Part shown: in pieces, positions 8,670 through 17,360 of the stretch
Position numbering within the stretch: position 1 is the stretch's first letter
How the letters are laid out: every line of letters starts with the position of its first letter
Source: Thermoguttaceae bacterium
GTDB lineage: Bacteria > Planctomycetota > Planctomycetia > Pirellulales > Thermoguttaceae
Length of the DNA: 64,000 nucleotides
Direction: 5' to 3'
Assembly (NCBI GenBank): GCA_017447865.1
Contig: JAFSMO010000049.1
Coordinates: 41,833-105,832, forward strand
Position numbers and translations under genes: made by a program
Notes under the pieces: generated by a model
What the model saw: only the letters and a program-made list of their open reading frames with translations
The model's database searches: none
What the model was told of the DNA's origin: nothing

Positions 8670-9074
8670 AAACGTCCGAAGCCGCTATAGGCCCCGCGGA
8701 TCAGGCGGATGAGGCGGATTTGGGCAGATTGGATTTTAAAAGGAAATTTTCTGGAACCTCCGATTCCAAATCCCAAGCCCGTTTCACTTCTGACCTCTAT
8801 TTAAACACGGATTTCCACGGATTCAAGGGATTAAAAGGATTTTTTAAGGAAAGACTTCCACCTTTTTCTTTGAAAATCCGTGGAAATCCATTTAATCCGT
8901 GGAAATCCGTGTTTAAATAAAGGTTTGAACCAGGTGCGGCTCATCCTTGGAAAAGGGCTTGAACTTTTTCTTTTTTTTTAACAAAATCCGCCTTAATCCG
9001 CCCGATCCGCCTAATCCGCGGGGCCTATAGTCGCTGGACCAGGCGGCGAGCTGGACGTGAACTTTGGGCTGGAC
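8670..9074. repeat. 405-bp nested palindromic element, copy A
   Basis: The outer palindrome runs from CTATAGGCCCCGCGGAT at 8685 to the complementary end at 9030. An inner palindrome spans 8799-8918, from TTTAAACACGGATT to AATCCGTGTTTAAA, with several ACGGATT/GGGATTAAA sub-repeats. Homology with copy B (16941-17357) extends past the palindrome on both sides, including ACGTCCGAA before and GAGCTGGACGTGAACTTTGG after, and the non-palindromic segment TTTTCTGGAACCTCCGATT is conserved. It ends 30 bp before the stop of the GH20-like gene. No coding ORF. The rest of 8580-8669 shows nothing recognisable. Confidence 0.88.
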
Positions 9075-9103
9075 CAATTCCCGGAAAGAGTTTCAGAAAA
9101 TGG

Positions 9104-10057
9104 TCAGGCGTTTTTCACCTCGCCGACGATGCGGATCGCTTCCTCGATCCGGTCGCGGAACGGTTCCACGGTCGCTTTCCACGGCGCCATGAAGAAACCT
9201 TTCAGGTGCTCGTCGCTGATGTACTCGGAGCAGAAATCGACGGTCAGCGGGAAACTCTCCGGCGTGCTCCAGTTGGAACTGCACGGGATCTGGTCGAAGC
9301 CAGCCTTTTCGAGCACGAGGTACGCTTTCGAGTGCACAGTGGGGTTTTCGCGGAATTTCGTGCCGTAGTACCAGTTGCTCATCAGGACCGACCGCGGCAT
9401 CCGCTCGATGAATTCCTCCTCGTGCCGCCAGACGTAATCGGCCCAGATCCACGGTCGAATGCCGAGGTCTTCCACGGTCTTGACGAAAAAGAGGAAGTCG
9501 TGCCACCAAAGTTCACCCTGACGCACGACGCAGAAGTCGTAATTCCGCTGGTGCTCCGCGGTCTCCTCGTCGTAGCCGAGATGGAAAAAGCGCGGATGGT
9601 CGAAAATCTCCGCGACTTCCCGGATCACGTCGGCGCAGACGCGGTAATATTCCGGCGTCGAGACCATGCGCGAGTACTCCTTCAGCCAAATGTCGTGCGT
9701 GGCCGAAAAGTTCAGCTTCGGGATCGGCTCGATGCCCATGGCGCGCAGTTCGGCGAGTTTCCCGCGCATTTTTTCACGAGTCCACGACCCGCGGACGGCC
9801 AGTTCCGGGTGGCTCTCCAGCTGGATCCCCTCGCCGATATTAATGACCGCCATGTTCATCCCGACGGCGGCCATTTGGCGCGTCACGTCGTCCCAGACTT
9901 TCTCGTCGCAGCGCAAATGGTCGGCCTGCGAAATGTACGAGACCAGCTCCGGCGGCGTGTTCGGGAACGATTTGAGCGGCACGTCGCAGCACATGTTCCG
10001 CCCCAGATGCAGGAGATTGGCCCAGATGAAACCTTTTTTCTGTAATTTTTCGTTCAT
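9104..10057 (-). CDS. GH20-like (beta-N-acetylhexosaminidase-like) TIM-barrel protein
   Basis: The protein has 317 residues with no signal peptide. FFHLGYDEET (D163, E164) resembles the catalytic Asp-Glu pair of GH20 hexosaminidases (usually HxGxDE), and flanking segments (GIEPIPKLNF, RPWIWADYVWRHEEEF, SNWYYG) fit alternating strands of a TIM barrel where the GH20 active-site aromatic residues lie. It lacks the N-terminal GH20b domain and is shorter than classical enzymes. A cytoplasmic hexosaminidase-like hydrolase is plausible; substrate unknown. ATG start at 10057. The repeat copy A lies directly downstream; the tRNA-Pro terminator lies upstream on the same strand. Confidence 0.65.
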   Translation of the reverse strand: MNEKLQKKGFIWANLLHLGRNMCCDVPLKSFPNTPPELVSYISQADHLRCDEKVWDDVTRQMAAVGMNMAVINIGEGIQLESHPELAVRGSWTREKMRGKLAELRAMGIEPIPKLNFSATHDIWLKEYSRMVSTPEYYRVCADVIREVAEIFDHPRFFHLGYDEETAEHQRNYDFCVVRQGELWWHDFLFFVKTVEDLGIRPWIWADYVWRHEEEFIERMPRSVLMSNWYYGTKFRENPTVHSKAYLVLEKAGFDQIPCSSNWSTPESFPLTVDFCSEYISDEHLKGFFMAPWKATVEPFRDRIEEAIRIVGEVKNA

Positions 10058-10104
10058 GATTCAGCTCTTTGCGGAGACCGCGGCAGGTGGGTAAAATGGA
10101 AGCC

Positions 10105-10145
10105 AAGAAACAAAGAAACCTTGCGAGAAGAAGACCCTCGCAAGG
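10105..10145 (-). terminator. Intrinsic terminator of tRNA-Pro
   Basis: On the minus strand, CCTTGCGAG and CTCGCAAGG form a 9-bp stem (10119-10145 region) followed by TTTCTTTGTTT. It comes right after the 3' end of tRNA-Pro. Confidence 0.75.
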
Positions 10146-10149
10146 TGAA

Positions 10150-10224
10150 TCGGGGCAACAGGACTTGAACCTGCGACCTTTTGACCCCCAGTCAAACGCG
10201 CTAGCCAGACTGCGCCATGCCCCG
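10150..10224 (-). tRNA. tRNA-Pro(GGG)
   Basis: On the minus strand the acceptor stem CGGGGCA pairs with TGCCCCG. The anticodon stem TTTGA/TCAAA closes the loop CTGGGGG, giving anticodon GGG, and the T-arm has GGTTCAAGTCC. CCA is not encoded. It reads proline CCC codons (and CCU by wobble). Confidence 0.93.
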
Positions 10225-10354
10225 TGAATCGAAAAAGGAAAAATCTTCTTCAATTTCGTTTCATTATGCCACAGTTTCAGAATTTTGCAAGGACCACCGG
10301 CAGAATTTTGTGGAAAAAAAACGGAAAAACCTTCGGCGCGATCCAGGCGTCCCC

Positions 10355-10383
10355 TTGACTTTCCGCGGCCCGGGGGTTAAAAT
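10355..10383 (+). promoter_or_regulatory. Sigma70-type promoter for the GH172 gene
   Basis: TTGACT (10355-10360), 17-nt spacer, TAAAAT (10378-10383), 116 bp before the chosen start at 10499. Its position inside the longer reading frame from 10217 argues against that upstream start. Confidence 0.68.
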
Positions 10384-10498
10384 GGGGAAAATTTGGAGCC
10401 CCAAAACCGCCCTGATCCTCGCCCCTCTTCATTCATTTGCGGCTCTGAATCCCGTTTTTCCTTCACGAATCGCCGACCCCCAGCGCAAGGACCCACTC

Positions 10499-12598
10499 AT
10501 GAAACTCCGAAAAATCCTTCCCAGCCTTTTTTTCTTCTTTTTCATTTCACTTTCAGTGAACGCGCAGACCGTCTCGCTTGAGTCCCTTCTGGGCGAGATG
10601 CTCGACCGCCAGGCCGTCCTGAAGCCGGGGCCGGAATTCACGTGCCGCCAGTTCAGCAGTTACGACCGCGCGGCCAAGTCGCCGACGGAGAACTGGTTCG
10701 CAAACGGCGACGCCTCGCAGTTCCTCCGCGTTGAGGAGCGGGACGGCCGCAAAGAGTGGGTCCTGATGGAAACCGACGGCCCGGGCGCGATCGTCCGCTG
10801 GTGGATCACCGCCCCGCACTGGAAAAACCGGTTTTACATTTACGTGGACGGGGCGCAGACGCCGACTTTTGAGGGAAAAATCGACGAGATCGTCGGCGGT
10901 TCCGCCCTTTTCGGCGGCCCGGACCAGCCGTGCGAGCCGCTCTCCCAGGAAACGGCGCGGGGCCGAAACCTTTATTTGCCGATCCCGTACGCGAAATCGA
11001 TCAAAATCACCTGCGACTCGATGGAGGAGCAGAGGAATTTGTACTACCAGATCAATTACCGGACGTACGCCGCCGGGACCCCGGTCCAGTCGCTCACGCC
11101 GGAGGTTTTGGCCGCCGCTCAGGACCAGATCGCCGCGGCCAATCGGCGCCTCGCGGCCGGGTGCAGTGACGTTTGCTCAACCCCCCGGAACGACCCGCCG
11201 GGACTGAAACGCCTCCCGAACGGTTTCCAGGGCGCCGGCTGCGTCCGTTCTTTCATCGTTCAGCTGGACTCCGAGGACTCGGACGCCACCGTTCAGGCCC
11301 TGCGCAGCTGGATCCTGGAGATCACGTTCGACGGCAAAAAAACGGTTTCCTGCCCCCTGGGCGACTTTTTCGGCTCGGGCGTCGGCGCGAATGCGTACGA
11401 GACGTACATGACCCGCGTCCGGGCGGAGCTCGTGACGGGAACCAATTTGGACGGCGATCAAACCTTCATCCTTCAGGCCGCGCTTGGCGGCGAGCTGGTC
11501 TCCTGCTGGCCGATGCCGTTCCGGGAGGGGATGAGCTGGAATTTGCGCAAGACCCGCGACCTGCCGGTGGAGATCCAGGTGAATATTGAAGTGGAGCCGC
11601 TGGCCCCGGAAATCGCGGCGGTCCCGGCCGAGGATTTCCTTTACTTCCACGCGAACTGGCACCAGGAGCGCGGGATCCAGACCGTCGGCGGGAATGGAAC
11701 GAAGGACTGGAACTACGCGACGCTGACCGGCCGCGGCGTGTACGTCGGCGACGTGCTTTCGGTCCGGAATCCCGTCTCCGACTGGTGGGGCGAAGGGGAC
11801 GAAAAGATTTTCGTGGACGGCGAGACGTTCCCCTCCCATTTCGGGACCGGCACGGAGGACTACTACGGCTACGCGTGGTGCACGCCGAAGTTTTTCCAGT
11901 CTCCCTGGCGCGCCCAGCCCCGCGTGGAAGGGCCGGGGAATTTCGGGAACACGACGAACCTGCGCTTCCGCTCGCTCGACCGGATCCCGTTCAAAAAGGA
12001 TTTCCGCTTCGAGATGGAGGTCTGGCACTGGAAAGCGACGAAAATCAACTACGCCGTCGCGACGTTCTTCTACGGCACGCGTGACCTGAAGGTCCAGACG
12101 GACGGTTACTCCCTGATCGACGTGGAGGCGGCGCAGGACGTGAGCTGGATCACGGAATTCCAGCCCATCGAGCTGGGAAACTTCCGCCTCACGAAAGATC
12201 CGACCGGAGGAAGGGCCCAGATCCAGAAAATGGGCGGGTTCCGAAACGGGAAGTGGCTCAACTCAGAGCAGATCTGGTGGCAGGCCGGCAAACCGGGCGA
12301 CGAGCTGGAATTCCTCGTGACGATCCCGCAAGGCACGAAGGAAATTTCCCTCGGGCTGACCAAGGCGTGCGACTACGGCATCGTGGAGTTTTACCTCGAC
12401 GACCAGAAAATCGGCGGGCCATGGGACGGTTGCAACCCCGTGCCGGGCAGTGACGGCGTGATCCACGAAACGGTCAAATTCCCGGTTCCGACCGAACTGG
12501 CCGACGGGAAAGAGCACAAACTGACGGTTTACCTCGTCGGAAAGTCCCGACGCTCGACCGGCACGATGTTCGGCGCCGACTTTCTGGAAACCGAGTAA
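10499..12598 (+). CDS. Secreted GH172 family protein (DUF2961)
   Basis: From the chosen ATG the protein has 699 residues and opens with a signal peptide (MKLRKILPS, then a Phe-rich core, cleaved near VNAQ). DUF2961 hallmarks are visible: GPGAIVRWWITAP, FFGSGVGANAY and GTGTEDYYGYAW (~448-459) with FQSPWRAQPRVEGPG after it. GH172 includes D-fructofuranosidases and difructose dianhydride hydrolases; others remain uncharacterised, so the substrate is open. The open frame extends upstream to 10217 but would overlap tRNA-Pro and the promoter, so 10499 is preferred. The region after ~530 is an additional beta-rich domain (QAGKPGDELEFLVTIPQGTKEI) common to this family. Confidence 0.85.
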   Translation: MKLRKILPSLFFFFFISLSVNAQTVSLESLLGEMLDRQAVLKPGPEFTCRQFSSYDRAAKSPTENWFANGDASQFLRVEERDGRKEWVLMETDGPGAIVRWWITAPHWKNRFYIYVDGAQTPTFEGKIDEIVGGSALFGGPDQPCEPLSQETARGRNLYLPIPYAKSIKITCDSMEEQRNLYYQINYRTYAAGTPVQSLTPEVLAAAQDQIAAANRRLAAGCSDVCSTPRNDPPGLKRLPNGFQGAGCVRSFIVQLDSEDSDATVQALRSWILEITFDGKKTVSCPLGDFFGSGVGANAYETYMTRVRAELVTGTNLDGDQTFILQAALGGELVSCWPMPFREGMSWNLRKTRDLPVEIQVNIEVEPLAPEIAAVPAEDFLYFHANWHQERGIQTVGGNGTKDWNYATLTGRGVYVGDVLSVRNPVSDWWGEGDEKIFVDGETFPSHFGTGTEDYYGYAWCTPKFFQSPWRAQPRVEGPGNFGNTTNLRFRSLDRIPFKKDFRFEMEVWHWKATKINYAVATFFYGTRDLKVQTDGYSLIDVEAAQDVSWITEFQPIELGNFRLTKDPTGGRAQIQKMGGFRNGKWLNSEQIWWQAGKPGDELEFLVTIPQGTKEISLGLTKACDYGIVEFYLDDQKIGGPWDGCNPVPGSDGVIHETVKFPVPTELADGKEHKLTVYLVGKSRRSTGTMFGADFLETE

Positions 12599-12637
12599 AA
12601 AACGGGAACGGGCCGAGCCTGAAAAGTGTGGAGTGTG

Positions 12638-12672
12638 GAGCTGGAAAAGCCTTCGGCTTTTTGCGGCTCCTC
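12638..12672 (+). terminator. Hairpin terminator after the GH172 gene
   Basis: AAAAGCC-TTC-GGCTTTTT inside a larger GAGC/GCTC stem, 40 bp after the stop. Confidence 0.55.
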
Positions 12673-12753
12673 ATTTTTTCGTCGAGGCGAAATTTTCTGA
12701 AAAAATCCTCTAAAAAACCCAAGACTCCCCTTTTACCAAAAGCGCGAATCTGG

Positions 12754-12759
12754 TATAAT
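12754..12759 (+). promoter_or_regulatory. Extended -10 promoter for dxr
   Basis: TGGTATAAT with TATAAT at 12754-12759; only a weak -35 (TTTACC-like) is present. It lies about 45 bp before dxr and matches the TGG-TATAAT at rpmF. Confidence 0.6.
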
Positions 12760-12805
12760 ACGGGGGAATTGTGCCGTTTTTTTGTCATCTTTTGGGACGT
12801 TGGAA

Positions 12806-13963
12806 ATGAAAAAGATCGCGCTTTTCGGAGCGACCGGGAGCATTGGCCGCAGCACGCTGGACGTCGTGGGGACCATCGACGGTTTCCGCGTCCTGGCGAT
12901 TTCAGGCCATAAAAACCTTCCGCTTCTGCGCGAGCAGATGGAACGTTTTCGCCCGCGCTGGGTCATTTTGACCGACGAGGAAGCCGCGAAAGAATGGGAT
13001 TTTCCCGTCCCGGCCGGAACCGAAATTTGCGTCGGGATGAAGGCCCTGACCGAAATCGCGGCCGAGCCTGAGGTCGAGATCGTGGTCTCCGCGATCGTGG
13101 GCCGGGCCGGTCTCGAAAGCACCGTGGCGGCGGCGCGCGCTGGAAAACGCATCGCCCTGGCCAATAAAGAAAGCCTCGTCATTGGCGGCGCCATCGTGAA
13201 GCGGCTCGCGAAAGAGTCCGGCGCCAGGATCGTCCCGGTCGATAGTGAGCACAGCGCGATTTTTCAGGCCCTGCACGCCGGCAAACGCTACGAGCTGGAG
13301 CGCGTCATCCTGACGGCCAGCGGCGGCCCGTTCTTCCGTCTGCCGGACGAGGAACTCCGAAACGTCACGGTCGCGCAGGCGCTGAAGCACCCCACCTGGA
13401 ACATGGGGGCGAAAGTGACGCTCGACTCCGCCACGCTGATGAATAAAGCGCTGGAAATCATCGAGGCCAAATGGCTTTTCGACCTGAACATGGAGAAACC
13501 CGAGCTGGAGGTGATGATCCACCCGCAGTCGGTCGTGCATTCGATGGTCGAATTTCAGGACGGCGCGGTGATCGCCCAGCTCAGCCCGCCCGACATGCGC
13601 CTCCCGATCCAGAACGCGCTGACGTACCCGGACCGGGTCGGCGGCGGCCCAACCCGACGGACGGACTGGACGCGGAATCAGACGCTGGAGTTTTTCTCGC
13701 CGGACTACTCCAACCCCCGGTTCGACGCGCTGAAACTCGGTCTGGAAACGGCCCGGCGGGGCGGAACGGCCGGAGCCGTTCTGAACGCTGCGAACGATTT
13801 GGCCGTTTCGGCTTTTATCCGCGGCGAGATCCGTTTCGATGAGATCGTTCCGCGAATTCGGCACTGCGTCGAGGAACACGACTTCCGGCCCGAACCCACG
13901 CTGGAAGAATTAATAGAACTGGATCAAGAGATCAGAAAAAAACGAATAATGAATAACGAATAA
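12806..13963 (+). CDS. dxr: 1-deoxy-D-xylulose 5-phosphate reductoisomerase
   Basis: The 385-residue protein makes 2-C-methyl-D-erythritol 4-phosphate from DXP with NADPH, the committed step of the MEP isoprenoid pathway. It starts with the NADPH-binding GATGSIGRSTLDVV; further signatures are ALANKESLVIGG, VPVDSEHSAIFQ, TASGGPF and TLDSATLMNKALEIIEA, with MIHPQSVVHSMVEFQDG, all typical of Dxr active site and metal binding. Length is normal. ATG 12806 is preferred to the upstream TTG at 12782 because the Rossmann fold begins at once. The last codons (KKRIMNNE) and the stop lie inside a heptamer repeat (13942-13972), so the C-terminal end is repeat-derived. dxr before rseP is a common bacterial gene order. 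Confidence 0.96.
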   Translation: MKKIALFGATGSIGRSTLDVVGTIDGFRVLAISGHKNLPLLREQMERFRPRWVILTDEEAAKEWDFPVPAGTEICVGMKALTEIAAEPEVEIVVSAIVGRAGLESTVAAARAGKRIALANKESLVIGGAIVKRLAKESGARIVPVDSEHSAIFQALHAGKRYELERVILTASGGPFFRLPDEELRNVTVAQALKHPTWNMGAKVTLDSATLMNKALEIIEAKWLFDLNMEKPELEVMIHPQSVVHSMVEFQDGAVIAQLSPPDMRLPIQNALTYPDRVGGGPTRRTDWTRNQTLEFFSPDYSNPRFDALKLGLETARRGGTAGAVLNAANDLAVSAFIRGEIRFDEIVPRIRHCVEEHDFRPEPTLEELIELDQEIRKKRIMNNE

Positions 13964-14080
13964 CGAATAATGGGAAGAAAGATTTTGCCCTTTATTCGAT
14001 GAAGTACGAACCAGGTCGTGCCTTTTCGAGCCTGGGCCGCACCTCATTCCAGTCATTATTCGTTATTCATTATTCATTCA
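13942..14080. repeat. Heptamer-array inverted repeat between dxr and rseP
   Basis: The left arm (13942-13972) consists of GAATAAT/GAATAAC heptamers and the right arm (14053-14080) of their complements ATTATTC/GTTATTC, around an ~80-nt spacer. The left arm overlaps the end of dxr. Confidence 0.85.
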
Positions 14081-14093
14081 GAAAGTTTGAACT

Positions 14094-16385
14094 ATGCTAA
14101 ATATTTTCCTTTTCGCCGCTTACGATTTCGCTTTCTTCAAGGCGGTTTTTCTGTGCGCGGTCGCGCTGGGGCTCATCATTTTCATTCATGAGCTGGGGCA
14201 CTTTCTCGTGGCCAAGGCGTGCGGGGTCCGCTGCGATAAATTTTACATCGGTTTCGACTTTTTCGGTCTGAAACTCCTCAAATTCAAGTGGGGCGAGACG
14301 GAATACGGCATCGGCGTCTTCCCGCTGGGCGGCTACGTGAAAATGCTCGGCCAGGAGGACAATCCGGGCGAAACGCGGGAACGGATCAACAAAGCCAAGG
14401 CCGCGCGTGAGCTTTTGGCCAAAAACGCCGACGCGAAAGTCGATCAGGCCCTCCTGATGAGCGACGAGGAGATCGCCGAAGCGGAAAAACTCATCAACGA
14501 CCCGCGCAGCTACCAGGCGAAAAGCGTCCCGCAGCGCATGGCGATCATCGTCGCAGGGGTCACGATGAACGTCGTTCTGGCCTTCATTGCGGCGGTGGCG
14601 GCGTTCATGCTTGGAACGTCCAAACTGCCGTGCCAGATCGGAAGCGTGCACCCCGGCCAGGGCGCCTGGGAGGCGGGCCTCCAGTCTGACGACACGCTGG
14701 TCCAGATCGAGAAAAATGAACTGAAATATTTCGACGACATTTCAAAGAACGTTTCGCTCGGGAATCATCTGGATGAGGGGATCTGCATCCAGTTTAAGCG
14801 TCCGACCATGCCGATGATTCAGACGACGAAAGCGTTTCCGAAAAAGACCGCGCTGGCGCCGATGCTGGGCGCGACCTCCCCTCTGATCCCGGTGCTGGGC
14901 GAAATGCCGGTGATCCCCGCCTCGCCCACATTCGCGGCCGAGAAGGAACTGAAAAAAGGGGACGTTCTGGTCGGAATCAACGACACGGAAATCGATTCCA
15001 ACCTGGACGTTCAAAAAGCGCTTTACGCCTCCGTGGGGAAAAACGCGACGCTGAAATTACTCCGTCCGACGGATGCGGCTCAAAAAGTTTACGACGCCAA
15101 AATGAAAACCCTCGGTCTTGATGACGAGGCGGAGTTTGAGACGATTTTGAGCGAGTACAAAAAAGACGCGGAAACCGTTGAAGTGCAGGTTGAACCTCAG
15201 CACGCCCGCAATTTCGGAGTCGTTTTGACGATGGGCCCCATTCAGTGCCTCCGCAGTGGGCTGGAAGGCTACGAAGGTGCCGGCCGCGCGGGACTCAAAA
15301 TCGGCGATACGATCGTCGGTTTTGAAACGACCGTGAACGGAAACGTGGAAATGCTCCGCGATCTGGATCCGGTCACGCTCCCGTACCTCGTGCAGAAGCG
15401 TGCGCGGGAAGTTTTCGCTCAGGCCGCCGCGGCAGAAGATGGGGCTGAAAAACCCGCTCAGGTCCTGAATTTCGCGGTTCTGAGAAAAGAAACCGGCCAA
15501 GAGGAGATCGTTCCGGTCGAATTTTCGCTGGACGTTTTTGGCGCTGATAATTACTTCTTCGGCTCCGGCGAAGTGCTTCCGGAAATCGGCCTGACGTATG
15601 AGATCCTGCCGGTCGTCGCGAAAGTTCTGCCCGGTTCCGAGGCGGAAAAACTGAACGTTGAACCCGGATTTGTGATCAAAAGCCTTGGTTTTGACTTTGA
15701 TGTCCCCGAGGAGACGGAGCTTTCTGAAAAGGAAAAGGCGGTCGTGAGCCATTTCAAAAAGAAACTCCCGCCGCACGTTTTCAGGAAAGACCTCATTTCC
15801 TGGCCGATGGTGTACCACAATTCCATGATGATTTACCCATTGGCTGAAACGAAGGCGCAGGTGGTTTTCGAAAATCCAAAGACCCGGAAGACGCGGACCA
15901 TGGGGCTTCCGCTTGAGGAATATTCAGACGTTTTCGTGTACCATAACGACCTGAATTTCCAGGCCAGAACGGTCTTCATTCAGGAAAGTTTCGGTCCTGC
16001 GATCAGTCTGGGCGGCAAGGAAACGTGGAACTCGCTGACGATGGTTTACCGGATGCTCGGCAAACTGTTCAGCGGTCAGGTTTCGGTGAAAGGTCTCGGC
16101 GGCCCGGTCCTCATCGCGCAGGTGGCCTACTCATCGGCGAAAGACGGGCTGGCGCAGCTGCTGATGTTCGTCTGCCTCATCAGCGCGAACCTGGCGGTTT
16201 TGAACCTCCTTCCGATCCCGGTCCTCGACGGCGGGCACGTGGTCTTCCTTCTTTGGGAAGGGATCACCGGCAAAGCGCCGAACGAAAACCTGATGATCAT
16301 CCTTTCGTACCTGGGGCTTTTGCTCTTCCTCGGGCTCACGATCTTCGTCCTGGGGCTGGATCTGGGATTCATTTCACGATTCTGA
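14094..16385 (+). CDS. rseP: Site-2 intramembrane metalloprotease RseP-like (M50), enlarged
   Basis: Zinc motif HELGH lies at 32-36 in the first transmembrane segment, followed by FxIGF-type FYIGF and GVFPLGGYVKMLGQ; the second catalytic motif LLPIPVLDGGH is near 704-716 in the C-terminal membrane part. This is the S2P/RseP layout, with PDZ-like segments between (GSVHPGQGAWEAGLQSDDTLVQI; KVLPGSEAEKLNVEPGFVI). Such proteases cleave transmembrane anti-sigma factors and signal-peptide remnants. At 763 residues it is some 300 longer than E. coli RseP (450); the extra length is periplasmic and holds perhaps three or four PDZ-like repeats rather than two. It follows dxr and precedes an ExbD gene by 53 bp. 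Confidence 0.93.
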   Translation: MLNIFLFAAYDFAFFKAVFLCAVALGLIIFIHELGHFLVAKACGVRCDKFYIGFDFFGLKLLKFKWGETEYGIGVFPLGGYVKMLGQEDNPGETRERINKAKAARELLAKNADAKVDQALLMSDEEIAEAEKLINDPRSYQAKSVPQRMAIIVAGVTMNVVLAFIAAVAAFMLGTSKLPCQIGSVHPGQGAWEAGLQSDDTLVQIEKNELKYFDDISKNVSLGNHLDEGICIQFKRPTMPMIQTTKAFPKKTALAPMLGATSPLIPVLGEMPVIPASPTFAAEKELKKGDVLVGINDTEIDSNLDVQKALYASVGKNATLKLLRPTDAAQKVYDAKMKTLGLDDEAEFETILSEYKKDAETVEVQVEPQHARNFGVVLTMGPIQCLRSGLEGYEGAGRAGLKIGDTIVGFETTVNGNVEMLRDLDPVTLPYLVQKRAREVFAQAAAAEDGAEKPAQVLNFAVLRKETGQEEIVPVEFSLDVFGADNYFFGSGEVLPEIGLTYEILPVVAKVLPGSEAEKLNVEPGFVIKSLGFDFDVPEETELSEKEKAVVSHFKKKLPPHVFRKDLISWPMVYHNSMMIYPLAETKAQVVFENPKTRKTRTMGLPLEEYSDVFVYHNDLNFQARTVFIQESFGPAISLGGKETWNSLTMVYRMLGKLFSGQVSVKGLGGPVLIAQVAYSSAKDGLAQLLMFVCLISANLAVLNLLPIPVLDGGHVVFLLWEGITGKAPNENLMIILSYLGLLLFLGLTIFVLGLDLGFISRF

Positions 16386-16438
16386 TGTTTTCTTTGCGGG
16401 GGTCCTGATTTCCGGGGCCCTCGCGGAGCCTGCGCTTA

Positions 16439-16894
16439 ATGAAATACAAATCACCCATTTATTCCGGAAACTCGCAGGAACTGCAAATGACGCCGATGAT
16501 CGACGTGATTTTTCAGCTCCTGATCTTCTTCATTTGCACGTCGTCGTTCCAGCTTCCGGAGAAACTTTTTGCCACGCCGATCCAGTCGCTGATGGGGAAT
16601 GGACCGTCGGAAAGTGCGCAGACGTTCGAGCTTCCTGAGGACCTCCAGGACTTTGAGGAGATCGCGGTCCAGCTTCACTACGAGTCGGCCGCGTGGTGGG
16701 AGGTTTACGGGAACCGGATCACGGATTTCGCCCAGCTGAACACGATGCTGCGCACGCTGGCGGCGGACTGCCCGGAGGTCCCGCTGATCCTGGACGTGGA
16801 CCCGAACGTCCCGGTCGAGAGCGTGATCCAGCTTTACTCCGCCGGGAAGAAAAGCGGGTTTCAGAAGATCCAGTTCGCGGTGGAGAAAAAGTAA
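16439..16894 (+). CDS. ExbD/TolR-like biopolymer transport protein
   Basis: The protein has 151 residues. After ~16 cytoplasmic residues comes MTPMIDVIFQLLIFFICTSSF, the single ExbD/TolR transmembrane helix with its conserved Asp (D in MIDV) that carries protons from the ExbB/TolQ pore. The rest is periplasmic and ends with the usual C-terminal beta/alpha fold (VPLILDVDPNVPVESVIQLYSAGKKSGFQKIQFAV). It has no ExbB partner next to it; the nearest upstream gene is rseP. It might assemble with the ExbB encoded at 51702 or 60472 (inference). Confidence 0.9.
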   Translation: MKYKSPIYSGNSQELQMTPMIDVIFQLLIFFICTSSFQLPEKLFATPIQSLMGNGPSESAQTFELPEDLQDFEEIAVQLHYESAAWWEVYGNRITDFAQLNTMLRTLAADCPEVPLILDVDPNVPVESVIQLYSAGKKSGFQKIQFAVEKK

Positions 16895-16940
16895 AAGAAA
16901 ACGCCCTGAAATCTCGTGCACGTGACGATCAGTCCCTCAA

Positions 16941-17357
16941 AAAAACGTCCGAAATCGCTATAGGCCCCGCGGATCAGGCGGATGGGGCAGATTTAGGCGG
17001 ATTGGATTTTAAAAGGACGTTTTCTGGAACCTCCGATTTCAAACTCCATGCCCGTCTCACTTCCGACCTTTATTTAAACACGGATTTGCACGGATTCAAG
17101 GGATTAAAAGGATTTTTTAAAGAAGGGCTTCAGCCTTTTTCTTTTTTCTTTAAAATAATCCGTGGAAATCCTTTTAATCCGTGAAAATCCGTGTTTAAAT
17201 GAAGGTTTGAACCAGGTGCGGCTCACCCTTTGGAAAAGGGGTTGAACTTTTTCTTTTTTTAAATCAAATCCGCGTAAATCCGCCCAATCCGCCTGATCCA
17301 CGGGGCCTATAGTCGCTGGATTTTGCAGCGAGCTGGACGTGAACTTTGGGCTGGTCC
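16941..17357. repeat. 417-bp nested palindromic element, copy B
   Basis: Same structure and order as copy A at 8670-9074: outer palindrome 16958-17312 bounded by CTATAGGCCCCGCGGAT, inner palindrome 17073-17199 with TTTAAACACGGATT ends, and conserved flanks ACGTCCGAA and GAGCTGGACGTGAACTTTGG. By eye the two copies are mostly alike with scattered substitutions and small indels. It stops 3 bp before the stop codon of the glycosidase gene. Nothing else is seen in 16895-16940. Confidence 0.88.
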
Positions 17358-17360
17358 CTT

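Noticed and set aside
8670..9074. Insertion sequence
   Set aside because: No transposase frame and the palindromes are nested rather than terminal only; kept as a repeat.
10217..10498. Upstream extension of the GH172 gene
   Set aside because: It would overlap tRNA-Pro and contain the promoter; the signal peptide starts at 10499.
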